NCBI RefSeq assembly: GCF_001039355.2
Contig: NW_019775548.1
Coordinates: forward strand, 82,928 to 146,927
Direction: 5' to 3'
Source of the DNA: Lingula anatina
Taxonomy: Eukaryota; Brachiopoda; Lingulata; Lingulida; Lingulidae
Length of the DNA stretch: 64,000 bases
Shown: positions 1 through 12,892 of the stretch, piece by piece
Position numbering within the stretch: position 1 is the stretch's first letter
Layout: each line of letters begins with the position of its first letter
Position numbers and translations under genes: made by a program
The notes under the pieces: model-generated
What the model was told of the DNA's origin: nothing
Seen by the model: only the letters and a program-made list of their open reading frames with translations
The model's database searches: none

Positions 1-3000
1 GTGCTCCACTGATACAGCAATACAGGGAGGTGAAAGAACTCAACGAGAACAGAGTGGTGAGTGAAAGAGAAACTAAATCATTGATGAGGTTTGACATTTA
101 AAATTTAATTGCAATTCATGTTTGTTAGCAGTTAGTAAATATGGAAATGGATGTATTAATCTGACTGCTATAGTAAATATGCAAATGGGTTTATTAATCC
201 GACTGCTATAGTAAATATGGAAATGGGTTTATAAATCCGACTGCTAAGCATTGTCTGTTTCCTGTCTGCCATGCTTGATAATTGTAATGATCAGGATGTT
301 TCTGATCACTGTGATATCAACTGAGATATTTTAAAAAGAGAATCCAAGAAACTAAAGTGATTGTGGTGGTTGCTTCATGTTGGGACCATGAATTAACTGG
401 AAAGCATAAATGATCAAATACAGCTTTGACTGTATTAATTAACAGAAAGGGTAAAAAAGTCGGTTGCTATTGTAATTTTACTCCATATTTGTAATATTTC
501 AAAATTTTGCAGGGTTTTAGTTGCAGGTTATTTATTACATAACTTTTATCATTTAGTGACACAGTCAGCAGTCAGTGCTTATCTCTAGTTAGTTATAAGA
601 ACTGTTATAAGAAAAGCTCACATAACCCATTGTGCAATAAAATTTGAAATATACCACTGTGATTCCAGTCTGAAGCTCAAAAGAAGTTAGAGGAGATTAG
701 AGTTCTTAGAGAAAAGATGAAAGAAGTTGCAGACGAAACCAGAGCCAAGGATGACCTTTGTAAACAATTGGTAGGACTTATTTTATTTGTTAAGGTGTAG
801 ATGTCACTTTTCTGAAAAACTAAGGTAAACAGTAATGATTCTCATAACAAAATTTGTTACGTAGTAGATTAAAAGGAAACTTAAATAAACACTGCACAGT
901 TTATAACAATGATGGCTATGAAAGTAGAATTTATCTTCGACAGCCTGTCATGTAAAAAAATGAGCAAAATATTTCACAGTGAATGAATTTAAAGTAGCTT
1001 TACATACAAATGTTGCATGTTTATTTTCTTACTTTGCCTTAATTAGATGTCGGAGTATGAAAGAATGACCAAGGATGTAAATCGGTCAGCTTACACAAAG
1101 AGAATTATGGAAATAGTTGGCAATATAAAGAGACAGAAAGAGGACATTGAGAAGGTTGGTATTCATTGGTAGTTATAACTATTATAAGTTTGCTGAAAGT
1201 ACTGCACGGCTTTTTTCTGCTGAATTATGGATTTCTGAGATTTTTAATTCAGTTTTGATGTTGCCTACAGCAACTGCAGGATTTCCTGCTGATTAAGTGT
1301 TTGGCCATAAGAGACATGTTCAGATTTTTCTAGAGCCAGACTTATGTGGTCTATCATTTAAATTGGGAAAACATTGTTGTTTGCAGGTTTTAATAGACAC
1401 ACGGTCAATCCAGAAGGAGATTAACCAACTCACTGGTAAACTGGACAGGACATTCACAGTAACAGATGAAGTCATCTTCAGGGTGAGGACTGTTAGAATT
1501 CTCTTTATGTTAATAGTATACTTCTACCAATACTAGTGTTATGCTTTTGTGTTTGTTATAGTTCACAATCTATATGTATTATACATCAATTATCTCTCTC
1601 TTAAAGTTGTTATACTTTTTCTCTTAGACTGTGTTTTTGTACAGTACTTATATTTGTGATGTACATCTTTGTTCTAACACTTACCTTACGTTATGTTATG
1701 TTGCTTTGTTATAAAAAACATCTTGGATCAAATGCTCTACAGTAAGGATTGTTTCTATGTAATTCCTGGTCTTAATATTATTATTATCATTTTACTGTAG
1801 GATGCCAAGAAAGATGAGGGTGTGAGAAAAGCCTATAAGTACTTAGCAGCCCTTAACGAGGTAATGTCTTTAATTAAAATGATGCTTAATTATGTGAAAA
1901 AATAAGGAGATAGTCCCTGAACAGTTGAACAGTCCCTACCAAAGCTTCAATTGGATGAAAGAGACTGCCTTACTTTGTTGTTTCACAGTGCATGTTACTG
2001 CCAAAAACAACGGGTGAAATGGTTATCTGATTAACAGACGTTTTTATGGACATATGTTTGATATTACTAGCTACACATTCTTCATACTTGTATTATTTTT
2101 AGTCCTTGTGTCATTCTACAATGCCTTTTTAATTAGACAAAAAACAACTTGTTATGCAAATAATGTTTTGTGTAATTTTTTCTTTTTCTTTTTTATCTCA
2201 TTTTTTTCACAATATATATATATATATATATAACATTTAATATTAGATTTAATGTTGGTGATTAAAAATGTTAAAAAATTCACCTGAAAACATAAATAAT
2301 TTGTCGTATTTCTGTTATTTTACTTTGGTCTGACAGATTTTGTTTCGGTCTGACAGAATTTTCAAGCCTGTCAGACTGAATGTCTGACATATTTTTTTGG
2401 CCTTTTGAAAGTCTGCAAAGTCAATTAAGATTCAAGTGGCCATTAAATGAGATTACTAAAACACACTTGTTGATACTGTAAACTCCCATAGGTTAAGTTC
2501 TCTGCCAGATAAGTGTCCATAATAAGAAAGCAGTGATAATATTGCAGGTAAATATTGTTTAATATTGCAAATAAATTTTCAAAGAAAATTATTTTGTGTA
2601 ATGCCAACATTAATGCTATAGATGAATAACAGTGCCTTATCTATCCTCAAACTCAATGGGGTTATTCATATCATGTTAATACAGCAANTGTATATCTTGA
2701 TTGTAGAAATAAATCTGTTAAAAAAAAAAAAATACAGCAAGATTGAAAGTTTGAATAGCAGCTTTATTGGAATATTTTTGTTGTTTTTTTTTATTTTTTT
2801 TTTCAAACACTGGCATTTTCAAGATGTGACTTTTAACTCCCATCCATTTGAACCTCTGCACATTTTCTGTATTTCCACATAAGCAGTTGTATTGGTATTT
2901 ATGTCTTTAAACATTATGTAATATTATTTTATGCACTGTCATCATTTTTCAAATATTGTGATTTTCATTATGTGAATTTGAGGATTGCGGATTGAGACCG

Positions 3001-3804
3001 TCTTCTGGGCCTTCTGGTCAGATTTTAATGTTTACATTGACGGGTATAAATTTTTTTCTGTTGGAAAACCATCAAAAGTGGAGGATGGATCAACAAAGAT
3101 AATTTGGCATACTGTCAGAAAATATCTCTCCTGTTCGCTCCTGATATTGACCATGTTATCTGATGTTCATGATTAAAATTCAGTGTTGACTGACAGCATT
3201 ATTTTTTATTGCATCAAAATTGACAAAATGACCTATTTTTTGCATCTTTATTTTCTGTTTGTTGTCTGTACATTTTACAGCTATGCTGCCTTGTTATGAT
3301 ATGATTATTGTGTGTTTTAGAACTGCAACCTCCTTATAAAAACTGTGGAAGAAACAGGTGGAATACTCCGTGAAATAAGAGACCTTGAAGACCAGGTATT
3401 TAATGCCTTAACATCATAACTCATTCATAGTTATGAATTAATCTTGATTTTATTTATTTAAACAACCATGTAAAAAAGAGTGGTAAATCAAATGCAATTT
3501 AATAAATCTGTTAAAAGAGTTATTTTCAACTGGATGTTAATGTAAGGTTAAGACCGGTGCTTTGCCATTCTCAATCAGGAATAAGGACTGAATTTTTAAG
3601 ATGAAAAACTGAGAGTCATATTTTAACTTGAAAAAAAATAATAAAACATTTATAGCGCTGGATGCTGTTATAATTAAATTGATGTTTCAGTTGGAAAATG
3701 AGAGTCACAAGAAAACAACTGCCAACTTAGAAAAGATCCAGTCTGACTTCAACGAGATGAAGAAAGAAAATAGTACTCTGATTGCAAAACTGAAAGGAAA
3801 ATGA
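1..3804 (+). CDS. CCDC22: CCDC22, C-terminal seven exons (partial, 5' end outside window)
   Basis: Seven in-frame exons are visible: 3-56, 669-770, 1047-1154, 1387-1482, 1801-1860, 3321-3395 and 3691-3804 (TGA). All are phase 0 with AG/GT borders, giving 202 residues. The coiled-coil protein matches the C-terminal half of CCDC22 as I know it. Landmark strings are PLIQQYRE, AYTKRIMEIVGNI, INQLTGKLDRTF.VTDEV, DAKKDEGVRKAYKYLAALNE and the end NLEKIQSDF. CCDC22 is a subunit of the CCC (COMMD-CCDC22-CCDC93) complex, which works with the Retriever/WASH machinery in endosomal recycling and also affects NF-kB and cullin ligases. The N-terminal calponin-homology-like domain lies outside the window. 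An AATAAA at 3962-3967 is a plausible poly(A) signal. The last two exons are repeated at 9757-10271. Confidence 0.93.
2981..3143 (+). mobile_element. Short non-autonomous element (CAGGGGCGGA family), decayed copy
   Basis: The sequence is related, in reverse orientation, to the better copies at 39522-39689 and 45254-45422. It shares the GACCGTCTTCTGG segment and the TGTTGGAARACCATC segment. Its ends have decayed (GATTGCGGATT; TTCGCTCCTG). It lies in the intron before CCDC22 exon 3321-3395. Confidence 0.6.
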
Positions 3805-3961
3805 TTTTAAAAAATTAAGTTGAATGATGTCAGTTATTTTTTGTTTAAGTAATCCTTAATTTTCCTTCTGGTTCAAAAAATGGGTCATCAAGCTTATCAG
3901 AGAAAAGTAAGGTATGGAAGACATTACCTGTTTAAACTGAAAGTGAAAGAAAAGTTTATAA

Positions 3962-3967
3962 AATAAA
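3962..3967 (+). promoter_or_regulatory. Candidate poly(A) signal of CCDC22
   Basis: AATAAA lies about 160 bp after the CCDC22 stop codon, in a short A-rich 3' UTR. The same hexamer is kept in the duplicate at 10433-10438. The call rests on motif and position only. Confidence 0.45.
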
Positions 3968-5385
3968 GTGTCGTATTGTAGTGAATTATCAGTACACTGT
4001 ATACACTACATGTGAATTGAAACTCACCTGGAGATTTCAGAGAGTGACTGTTCCCCTTCTTAAGGGTGTAAATGTGTGTGTTGAAGATTAATTATATTTT
4101 CTTACTTAAGAAGATGATTGAATTTGTAATGCCAAGATAAAGAAATTAGGAACTGAGATTACTTAATGAAATTGTTGTGGTGTGTGAGGTTGGATATGAG
4201 AAAAAAAAGGTTTGAAAAAGTTAAGGTACTTTTCATAAGGACTGTAAGTGGTTAAAAGAATGGGCTTCCAAACAAACAAACAAACAAACAACCAAAAAAA
4301 AAAATGCAGAAATATATGCATGGTTTTATACAATGAAGAGATACTTAACTGCTTTCTTGTATTTCATGGGATTTGTAAGAAATCATTGCTCCCAGCTTCC
4401 ACCCTGCTCGTGCTGCATATACATATACAGTATTTACATATTTGGGCAAATGATCTATACATTATAATTTATTCAGTTGAAGTAAAAGAAAACATTTGAA
4501 TACATGTATTTTTTTTTAATTTATAACTGATTTGGTGAAATATTTCATGTATTGAAGAATTTTGACTTCCTTCCCCACAGAATACTTCAGCTGTTGTCTT
4601 TACAGAGGGGAAGATCCAAAAGTTTGAAATTATGAGTGAATACTTGTTATTTGATTAAACCCAAAATATGCCATATTACACAGTGTTTACTGTATGTTAA
4701 GAAGTAAATGGAAATGTCTGCTATGTGACATGTAAAGTGGTAAAATATAAGTAAGAAATAGAAATATTTTAGTATAACAGCTCATTTGCCATAATGGTTA
4801 ATTACCCTGATAATAATGTCTCAAAATTATGTACCACAAGACAATTGTAAGATAATGAGCATATTTTCATCAACCAATCATAGTCATTAACAATGTCACT
4901 GAGATAATTATTAAATGCACCATTAATGAGGTATATCCAATATGCCATGTTTATAGATAGACAACACAATGATGTAGTATGGTATTACTACAGGGCAACA
5001 TTTTGTATACAACATATGAACTTATGGGCTTTTGTCCTGTATTCAATAAAATTGCATACAACACACCCAGTGTCCCTTTCTTCACTCATGTTGTTATTTT
5101 TATCAAAGTGCCGTCAAGTTTTGGATATTATAAAGCAGCATGCCCCTCAAACATATGCAGGGAAGTCTTAATTTTTTAGATTCAATTTTCCAATTTCAGG
5201 GACACAGTGGTTCTGATCAGTGTCTCTGCTACTAATATAAGTTTTGCAATTGCAGTGTTTTCATTATTCACCTCTGAAATGACCTCTGCTCTCAATATAT
5301 TTGAATATTTAAAATCGGTTTAGAGTTTCTTTTTAAGTGTCAAAAAAAGTCATTAAGTTATTTTTCAAACTAATTAAATTCCATT

Positions 5386-5502
<117 letters not shown>

Positions 5503-5867
5503 ATTATCAATATTTCACCTGTTACTTCCTGGTACAAAGGCGGATCTTGTTACAAAAATTGGGTTGTACATTTGACAGCTTCACTTCCTCCTTTGATATA
5601 AGTGTACCTGTATACCCCTTTACTTTCTTTATGAAAAAGTAAAGCTTTGTGGTGGTTCTCAAAAGATTCATTTCAATTTTTTGGGGATTGCAAATTGTGG
5701 GGTGACTTGGTCCTAAGATGGCAAATAGTCACATTGTTGTTTTGTACCCACTTTGCTGTTCTCTTTAAATTGTTATGTTATTTTCACGAGAAGCGCATCT
5801 TGGACTTTAGTAAGCCTTTGCAAGTACGCTGTTTCCTGGCTGCTAATACTTTGTATTAACATGCACC

Positions 5868-5871
5868 TCCC

Positions 5872-5906
<35 letters not shown>

Positions 5907-5925
5907 TTTTATATATATATATATT
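5868..5925. repeat. (TTTA)n then (TA)n microsatellite
   Basis: About ten TTTA units are followed by a short TA run. It is plain simple sequence; the reading frames through it are not genes. Confidence 0.9.
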
Positions 5926-7702
5926 TTTTTTTGCTAAGTTGCTACTTTTGTGTTTCACTCCTTAGTCAGACCTGAAAGTTCAAAAGATAAGCTGTCCATC
6001 GTTTTTATTGTGTTAAAAATTTAGCTACAACCCTGTCTTCTGCAGTGCAGAGTTTTTTTGTTTTGTTTTTTTTTTTTTTTTTTTTTTTGCATTTTCAATA
6101 TTTCACCTGTTACTTCCTGATACAAAAACAGATCTTGTGACCAAAATTGGTTTGTACATTTAACAGCTACACTTCCTTCAACAGTATCTTTTGAACTTGC
6201 AACAGTAGACTCTAGAGCGTATCTCACAGCCATAAAAGAAAAAGGTATACAAGGAGATCAGTTTCACGTGGATCACGTTCTTAGTGTCGTTCTGAATTTG
6301 ATTTCCACGTAGCTGAACCAAGTCTCCGTCACTAAGTGTTCGTCTGCAGCATGCCTCTTTTATTTATTTTTTTATTTTTTATTATTGGTGGCGTTGTTCC
6401 TTTATCAATCTATCCGAAAACTATAGAATTTAAGAAAAAAAGCAGGGGCCTATGATAAGGTGAACTAGTAATTTAAGTTAATCGTGCATACTCGCCTACA
6501 ATACTTGGGAATCATGATAAATAAGTTTAGCATTTTTACAATATTTACCGCGGTTTTGTGGGTAAACTGATTGCGAAAAAAAATTAAAGGCCGAATATTT
6601 TTGATGACCGCGTAAGTTTCGGGTTTCCTTAGAAACTTGCTTCTCTACCATTAACATGCATCTATGAACCGTTTTTCGGGTATACTGAAAGTAGAAGTAA
6701 GTTTCTAGTGTTCTCTGTATTTCAGGTTGACTAAAACCATGGAAGTATATAATGTAGTCTTATGAGATTAATTTTTTTCCAATCAAAAGAAAGCGAGGTA
6801 AAAAGATGTTAAGATACTTGTATGTGCAGACATTTTCAACTGTTCTTTGCTGCAGTCTTCCTCAGTGCTATTGTTTTGCCACTTGGTGGTCTTTCTTTAT
6901 AGGTGGTTTTTCGTTTTCTTTTGGATGGAAAAATGAATCTCATAAGACTAAATTATATATAGCACATCCAAATGAACTTATTTTCTAACTTACATGGAAG
7001 TATATGTATTTCCGTGCTTAAACCCATAAAGATTAACGTGTTGCTGCTTGCTCTCTTGGCGGAAATAACCTAAACGGTTCTACGCCAATGAGAATGCCCA
7101 TAAACCTTTAATTTAAATGGGGAATTGACACTTTTAAATAGTTAAGGCTCATAAACCAAGGTGAGAATCGTTTTAAAAAGGACTCTTCAAGAATTACCAG
7201 GCGAATGACTACTGCAAATTCTTTATCAGTGACTTAATACATATATCAGTCACGCGCTCTTCACCATACTTCCTAACTCATAAACTTTTATGATCCCCAC
7301 GGAAGTAGCTAGACATATAGCAAAAATTTCCTTAATTTTTTTTTCTGCAAGATCTATTTGCACCCCTAGTCAAGTTGTTTATTTGAAGGTCACCTTCGTG
7401 ACAACTTCCCCAGTTCATATCGTCCTTGTGTGATTACACGACCTTCCTTTGACTTATTTAGCAGGCTAAGCAGGCCTTATAAACGAATTAGGCGTTTGCT
7501 AACACTGCCCGCAGTGCTTTTAGCACCAACATCCATATTAACCACATAACCCACATATTAACCCGTACAATCAGAGTGGATGAATGCTAATGCTAGGTAT
7601 CGCTTTGTTGGTGTTAGATACTTGCACGGTGGTTATAATTCATGGGTTTGTGGTTAATAGGGGTGTTAGTGCTAAAAGATCTGCGGGTAGTGTAAGTAAA
7701 CG

Positions 7703-8163
7703 CAGGGCCGTAGCCTCCGGGGGGGCAGGGGGGGCAGCTTCCCCCCCCCCTGGGATTTGAGGTGCAAAAAAAATAATCGCAAAGGTCGTCTGAAACTGTG
7801 GACACGCACAAGCATGGCAGAGGAACGCCTTAGCGGATTGGCTCTCTTGCTTGTCCACAGAGGAAGAAACGTTATTCCTGATCCTGAGACAATCTACGAA
7901 ATGAAGTCCAATTGGCGTGTTGTGTTGAAAAAATGAGTGTACTTATGGCAAAATGAACCCACAATTTCTGACTTCTGATTGAACAATAAATAACAGTTAA
8001 AATGCACCAGAATGCAGTATTATACATACAGTCTCTAAAAAATTTTTTTACACACCGTGGGAGGGGCACACCCCCTCCCACACCCTCCCCCCTCGGGGGC
8101 TTTGCCCCCTCGTGTCCGCTTACTGCCCCCCCCCCCTGGCATTTTGCTCAGGCTACGGCCCTG
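7703..8163. mobile_element. 461-bp non-autonomous DNA element with 13-bp TIRs and 5-bp TSD
   Basis: The ends are perfect 13-bp inverted repeats, CAGGGCCGTAGCC and GGCTACGGCCCTG. The flanking direct repeat is AAACG. Block A copy 2 has the empty site at about 14098 (GTAAGTAAACGCCTAATC) with one AAACG, so both ends and the target duplication are defined by comparison. The interior has long G and C runs and no credible coding frame. The parent superfamily is not identified; CAGGG-type tips with a 5-bp duplication do not settle it. Confidence 0.85.
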
Positions 8164-9421
8164 AAACGCCTAATCTGTTAATAAGGCCTGATCGACTAAG
8201 TAAGTTTCCTCTAGTCACCTCATTTAATTCTATGGACAGAGACCTCCACCGTTTCACAGTCAGAAACGTAATAATAAAAACTTAATAAAATGTGTCAGAT
8301 AATTAATTTTACATTCCCTCAAAGGGCATTATTTGTGAAGAGCAAAGACGTTCACCGTCGGTGCTCTGAAACTGAATATTTTGGACTGGGTTACTGAATG
8401 GGATTTTGCTTAGAAAACAAAGCAATTGCAGTGATATCCGTTCTCTGCATTCGTGTTGAGGACTCGGCGAATGTGTGTAACTTATAAAAAAGCGAAGAAA
8501 TTCCAACCAGGACAAAAAATGCAACGGCCATTTGTATTATTTACAAAACGAATAAAGAAAGTATAATTCTGCCAAGCAGTCATATCCCCTAGATATTTTT
8601 ATATACAGCATTGTTTGTTTTAGGATAATGCAATCATTAGAGGATAAAATAGTTCCTTTCCTTTGCGTGCCTTTACATGAACAAAAAAATATGCGCTCCG
8701 TATGTAGCAATTATTTATGCACAAAGAAAAATAAATTTCACTGTCGTGGAAAAAGGAATATACGATCACACAGTTTAAGTTTATTCTGTTTATTTTCACA
8801 CATTACTTTACTCGCATACAGGAGTAGGAAAAATACTTTACACGTCTACTTCCTTTAAGAACTTTGCCCCAAACCCCTGGATATAATTTTCGCCTGCCAG
8901 TGCCAGCCTTCAACGGCGTAAGAAACACAAACAAGCATAGCTTTCTTTGAGCACTACAGCATAACAGACGTGCACGGTTCCACGTCTGNAAGTTCTCTGC
9001 CAGATAAGTGTCCATAATAAGAAAGCATTGATAATATTGCAGGTAAATATTGTTTAATATTGCAAATAAATTTTCAAAAAAAATTATTTTGTGTAATGCC
9101 AACATTAATGCTATAGATGAATAACAGTGCCTTATCTATCCTCAAACTCAATGGGGTTATTCATATCATGTTAATACAGCAAGATTGAAAGTTTGAATAG
9201 CAGCTTTATTGGAATATTTTTGTTGTTTTTTTAAATTTTTTTTTCAAACACTGGCATTTTCAAGATGTGACTTTTAACTCCCATCCATTTGAACCTCTGC
9301 ACATTTTCTGTATTTCCACATAAGCAGTTGTATTGGTATTTATGTCTTTAAACATTATGTAATATTATTTTATGCACTGTCATCATTTTTCAAATATTGT
9401 GATTTTCATTATGTGAATTTG

Positions 9422-9581
9422 AGGATTGCGGATTGAGACCGTCTTCTGGGCCTTCTGGAAGATGGTCAGATTTTAATGTTTACATTGACGGGTATCTATT
9501 TTTTTCTGTTGGAAGACCATCAAAAGTGGAGGATGGATCAACAAAGATAATTTGGAATACTGTCTCTCCTGTTCGCTCCTG
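9422..9581 (+). mobile_element. Second copy of the decayed CAGGGGCGGA-family element (within block A copy 2)
   Basis: This is the duplicate of 2981-3143. It keeps a GGAAGATGGTCAG stretch that is shorter in the first copy. It was present before the two block A copies diverged. Confidence 0.6.
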
Positions 9582-9756
9582 TTATTGACCATGTTATCTG
9601 TTATTCATGATTAAAATTCAGTGTTGATTGACAGCATTATTTATTATTGCATCAAAATTGACAAAATGACCTATTTTTTGCATCTTTATTTTTTTTTTTG
9701 TCTGTACATTTGACAGCTTTGCTGCCTTGTTATAATATGATTATTGTGTGTTTTAG

Positions 9757-10271
9757 AACTGCAACCTTCTTATAAAAACTGTGGAAGAAACAGGTGGAAT
9801 ACTCCGTGAAATAAGAGACCTTGAAGACCAGGTATTTAATGCCTTAACATCATAACTCATTCATAGTTATGAATTAATCTCAATTTTATTATTTATTTCA
9901 TCAATAGCGTACATTTTTTCATTGTAAGCTTAAACAACCATGTACAAAAGAGTGGTAATTCAAATGCAATTTAATAAATCTGTTAAAAGAGTTATTTTCA
10001 ATTGGATGTTAATGTAAGGTTAAGACTGGTACTTTGCCATTCTCAATCAGGAATAAGAACTGAATTTTTAAGATGAAAAACTGAGAGTCATATTTTAACT
10101 TGAAAAAATAAAACATTTATAGCACTGGATGTTGTTATAATTAAATTGATGTTTCAGTTGGAAAATGAGAGTCACAAGAAAACAACGGCCAACTTAGAAA
10201 AGATCCAGTCTGACTTCAACGAGATGAAGAAAGAAAATAGTACTCTGATTGCAAAACTGAAAGGAAAATGA
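9757..10271 (+). pseudogene. CCDC22: Duplicated CCDC22 exons 6-7 only
   Basis: Exons 9757-9831 and 10158-10271 repeat CCDC22 exons 3321-3395 and 3691-3804 with intact splice borders and stop. The only coding differences I see are synonymous (CTC to CTT; ACT to ACG). No copies of the five upstream exons precede them, so this fragment cannot make CCDC22 alone. It is either an allelic fragment misplaced by assembly or the tail of a recent partial duplication. An AATAAA at 10433-10438 parallels the first copy. Confidence 0.85.
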
Positions 10272-12736
10272 TTTTTAAAAATTAAGTTGAATGATGTCAG
10301 TTATTTTTTGTTTAAGTAAGTAATCCTTTATTTTTTTTATGGTTTAATAAAGGGTTTATCAAGCTTATCAGAGAAAAGCAACATATGGAAGAAATTCCCT
10401 GTTTAAACTGAAAGTGAAAGAAAAGTTTATAAAATAAAGTGCTGTATTGTATTGAATTATCAGTACACTGTATACACTACATGTGGATTGAAACTCACCT
10501 GGAGATTTCAGAGAGTGACTGTTCCCCTTCTTAAGGGTGTAAATGTGTGTGTTGAAGATTAATTATATTTTCTTACTTAAGAAGATGATCGAATTTGTAA
10601 TGCCAAGATAAAGAAATTAGGAACTGATATTACAAAAATTGAGATCAGGTTACTTAATGAAATTGTTGTGGTGTGTGAGGTTGGATATGAGAAGAAAAAA
10701 AAAAGGTTTGAAAAAGTTACGGTACTTTTCATAAGGACTGTAAGTGGTTAAAAGAATGGGCTTCCAAACAAACAAACAAACAAACAACCAAAAAAAAAAT
10801 GCAGAAATATATGCATGGTTTTATACAATGAAGAGATACTTAACTGCTTTCTTGTATTTCATTTGATTTGTAAGAAATCATTGCTCCCAGCTTCCACCCT
10901 GCTCGTGCTGCATATACATATACAGTATTTACATATTTGGGCAAATGATCTATACATTATAATTTATTCAGTTGAAGTAAAAGAAAACATTTGAATACAT
11001 GTATTTTTTTTTAATTTATAACTGATTTGGTGAAATATTAAATATTTCATGTATTGAAGAATTTTGACTTCCTTCCCCACAGAATACTTCAGCTGTTGTC
11101 TTTACAGAGGGGAAGATCCAAAAGTTTGAAATCATGAGTGATTACTTGTTATTGATTAAACCCAAAATATGCCATATTACACAGTGTTTACTGTATGTCT
11201 AGAAGTTAATGGAAATGTCTGCTTTGTGACATGTAAAATGGTAAAATATAAGTAAGAAATAGAAATATTTTAGTATATCAGTTCATTTGTCATAATGGTT
11301 GATTAACCTGATAATTTTGTGCAAGTCTAAAAATTATGTACCACAAAACAATTGTAGGATAATGAGCATATTTTCATCAACCAATCATCGTCATTAACAA
11401 TGTCACTGAGATAATTATCATTAAATGCACCATTAATGAGGTATATCCAATATGCCATGTTTATAGATAGACAAAACAATGATGTAGTATGGTATTACTA
11501 CAGGGCAACATTTTGTATACAACATATGAACATATGGGCTTTTGTCCTGTATTCAATAAAATTGCATACAACATACTCAGTTTCCCTTTGTTCGCTCATG
11601 CCATTACTTTTATCAAGCTTTTATTGAGCATTTATTAATTCTTAGCCAATTACACCCTTAAATGTAAGCAGGGAAGTCAAATTTTTTAGATTGGTTTTTC
11701 CAAATTTTTTTTTTTTTTTTTTTTTGGGGGGGTTATCAATATTTCACCTGTTACTTCCTGATACAAAAGTGGATCTTGTTACAAAATTGGTTTGTACATT
11801 TGACAGCTTCACTTCCTTCTTTGATACAGGTGGACCTGTGTGCCCCTCTACTTTGCTTAAGAATAAATAAAACTTTGTGATGGTTCTCAAAAGATTCATT
11901 TCATTTTTGGGGATCGGGAATGGTGGGGTGAATTGGTCCTAAGATTGCAAATAATCACATTTTCGTCTTGTACCCAGTTTGCTGTTTTCTTATAATTGAA
12001 ACATATCACTTTAGTGCGTTATTTTCACGAGATTCTCATCAGACTTAAGTAAGCCTTTGCAAGTGCGCCGTTTCCTGACTTATAATCCCCAAAAATGAAA
12101 TAAATATTTTGAGAACCACAAAGCTTTTTACTCTTAAAGTAGAGGGCACACGGGTAAATAAGCAGGCCTCCTTTGAATAAGTGAATAAAATAAATATACG
12201 TATAACTTCAACCCTCGTGGTTGCAATAAGTCAGTAAAGATTAATATTATAATACTTTCACTTCTAAGTCAGGCTTGCAAGTTCAAGAGATAAGCTGTCC
12301 ATTGCTTCTGTTGTGTTAAAATTTTAGCTGCAACCCTCTCTTCTGCATTGCAGAGTTTTTTTTTTTTTTTTTTTTTTTTTGCATTATCAATATTTCCCCT
12401 GTTACTTCCTGATATAAAAACATCTTGTGACCAAAATTGGTTTGTACATTTGACAGCTTCACTTCCGTCAACAGTATCTTTTTAACTTTCAACAGTAGAC
12501 TCTCGAGCGTATCTCACCGCCATAAAAGAAAAGGTTTCATAAAGGTCTACAAAGAGATCAGTTGCACGTGGATCACATTCTTATAGTGTCGTTCTTAATT
12601 TAATTTCCACGTCGCTAAACTAAGTGATCGGTACTGACAATGCCGTCTGCACCATGCCTCTTTTATTTATTTATTTACTTTTTTATGGGTAAACTGTATA
12701 ATTTAAGAAAAAGGCAGGGGCCTATGAAAAGGTGTA
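10272..12736. other. Non-coding part of block A copy 2
   Basis: This is the counterpart of 3805-6456. It contains a copy-specific inverted partial repeat: the segment at about 11820-11925 recurs in reverse complement at about 12085-12165 (both hold the AAAACTTTGTG/GTTCTCAAAA and GTGCCC-CTACTTT segments). This is absent from copy 1. No gene is supported. Confidence 0.55.
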
Positions 12737-12890
12737 CCGGTACCCCGTATCTCGAAAGTATCGCGCATTGCGACCGTGCGCAAGCGTCTCGATTCCATAA
12801 CTCGCCCATACTCATCCCATATAATACATTGTAGCCTCTGTTTGATATAGCGATTCGCAATACGCGATGCTTTCGAGATAAGGGGCCCGG
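12737..12890. mobile_element. 154-bp Tc1/mariner-type MITE flanked by TA
   Basis: Inverted ends of about 35 bp, starting CCGGTACCCCGTATCTCG and ending CGAGATAAGGGGCCCGG, are flanked by TA at 12735-12736 and 12891-12892. Block A copy 1 lacks it and reads AAGGTG-AACTAG-TAATTT at about 6457. TA duplication is typical of Tc1/mariner. The element has no coding capacity. Confidence 0.8.
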
Positions 12891-12892
12891 TA

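Noticed and set aside
8803-9105. Minus-strand open frame of 100 codons
   Set aside because: It crosses the n at 8989, an artificial or uncertain junction, and has no recognisable content.
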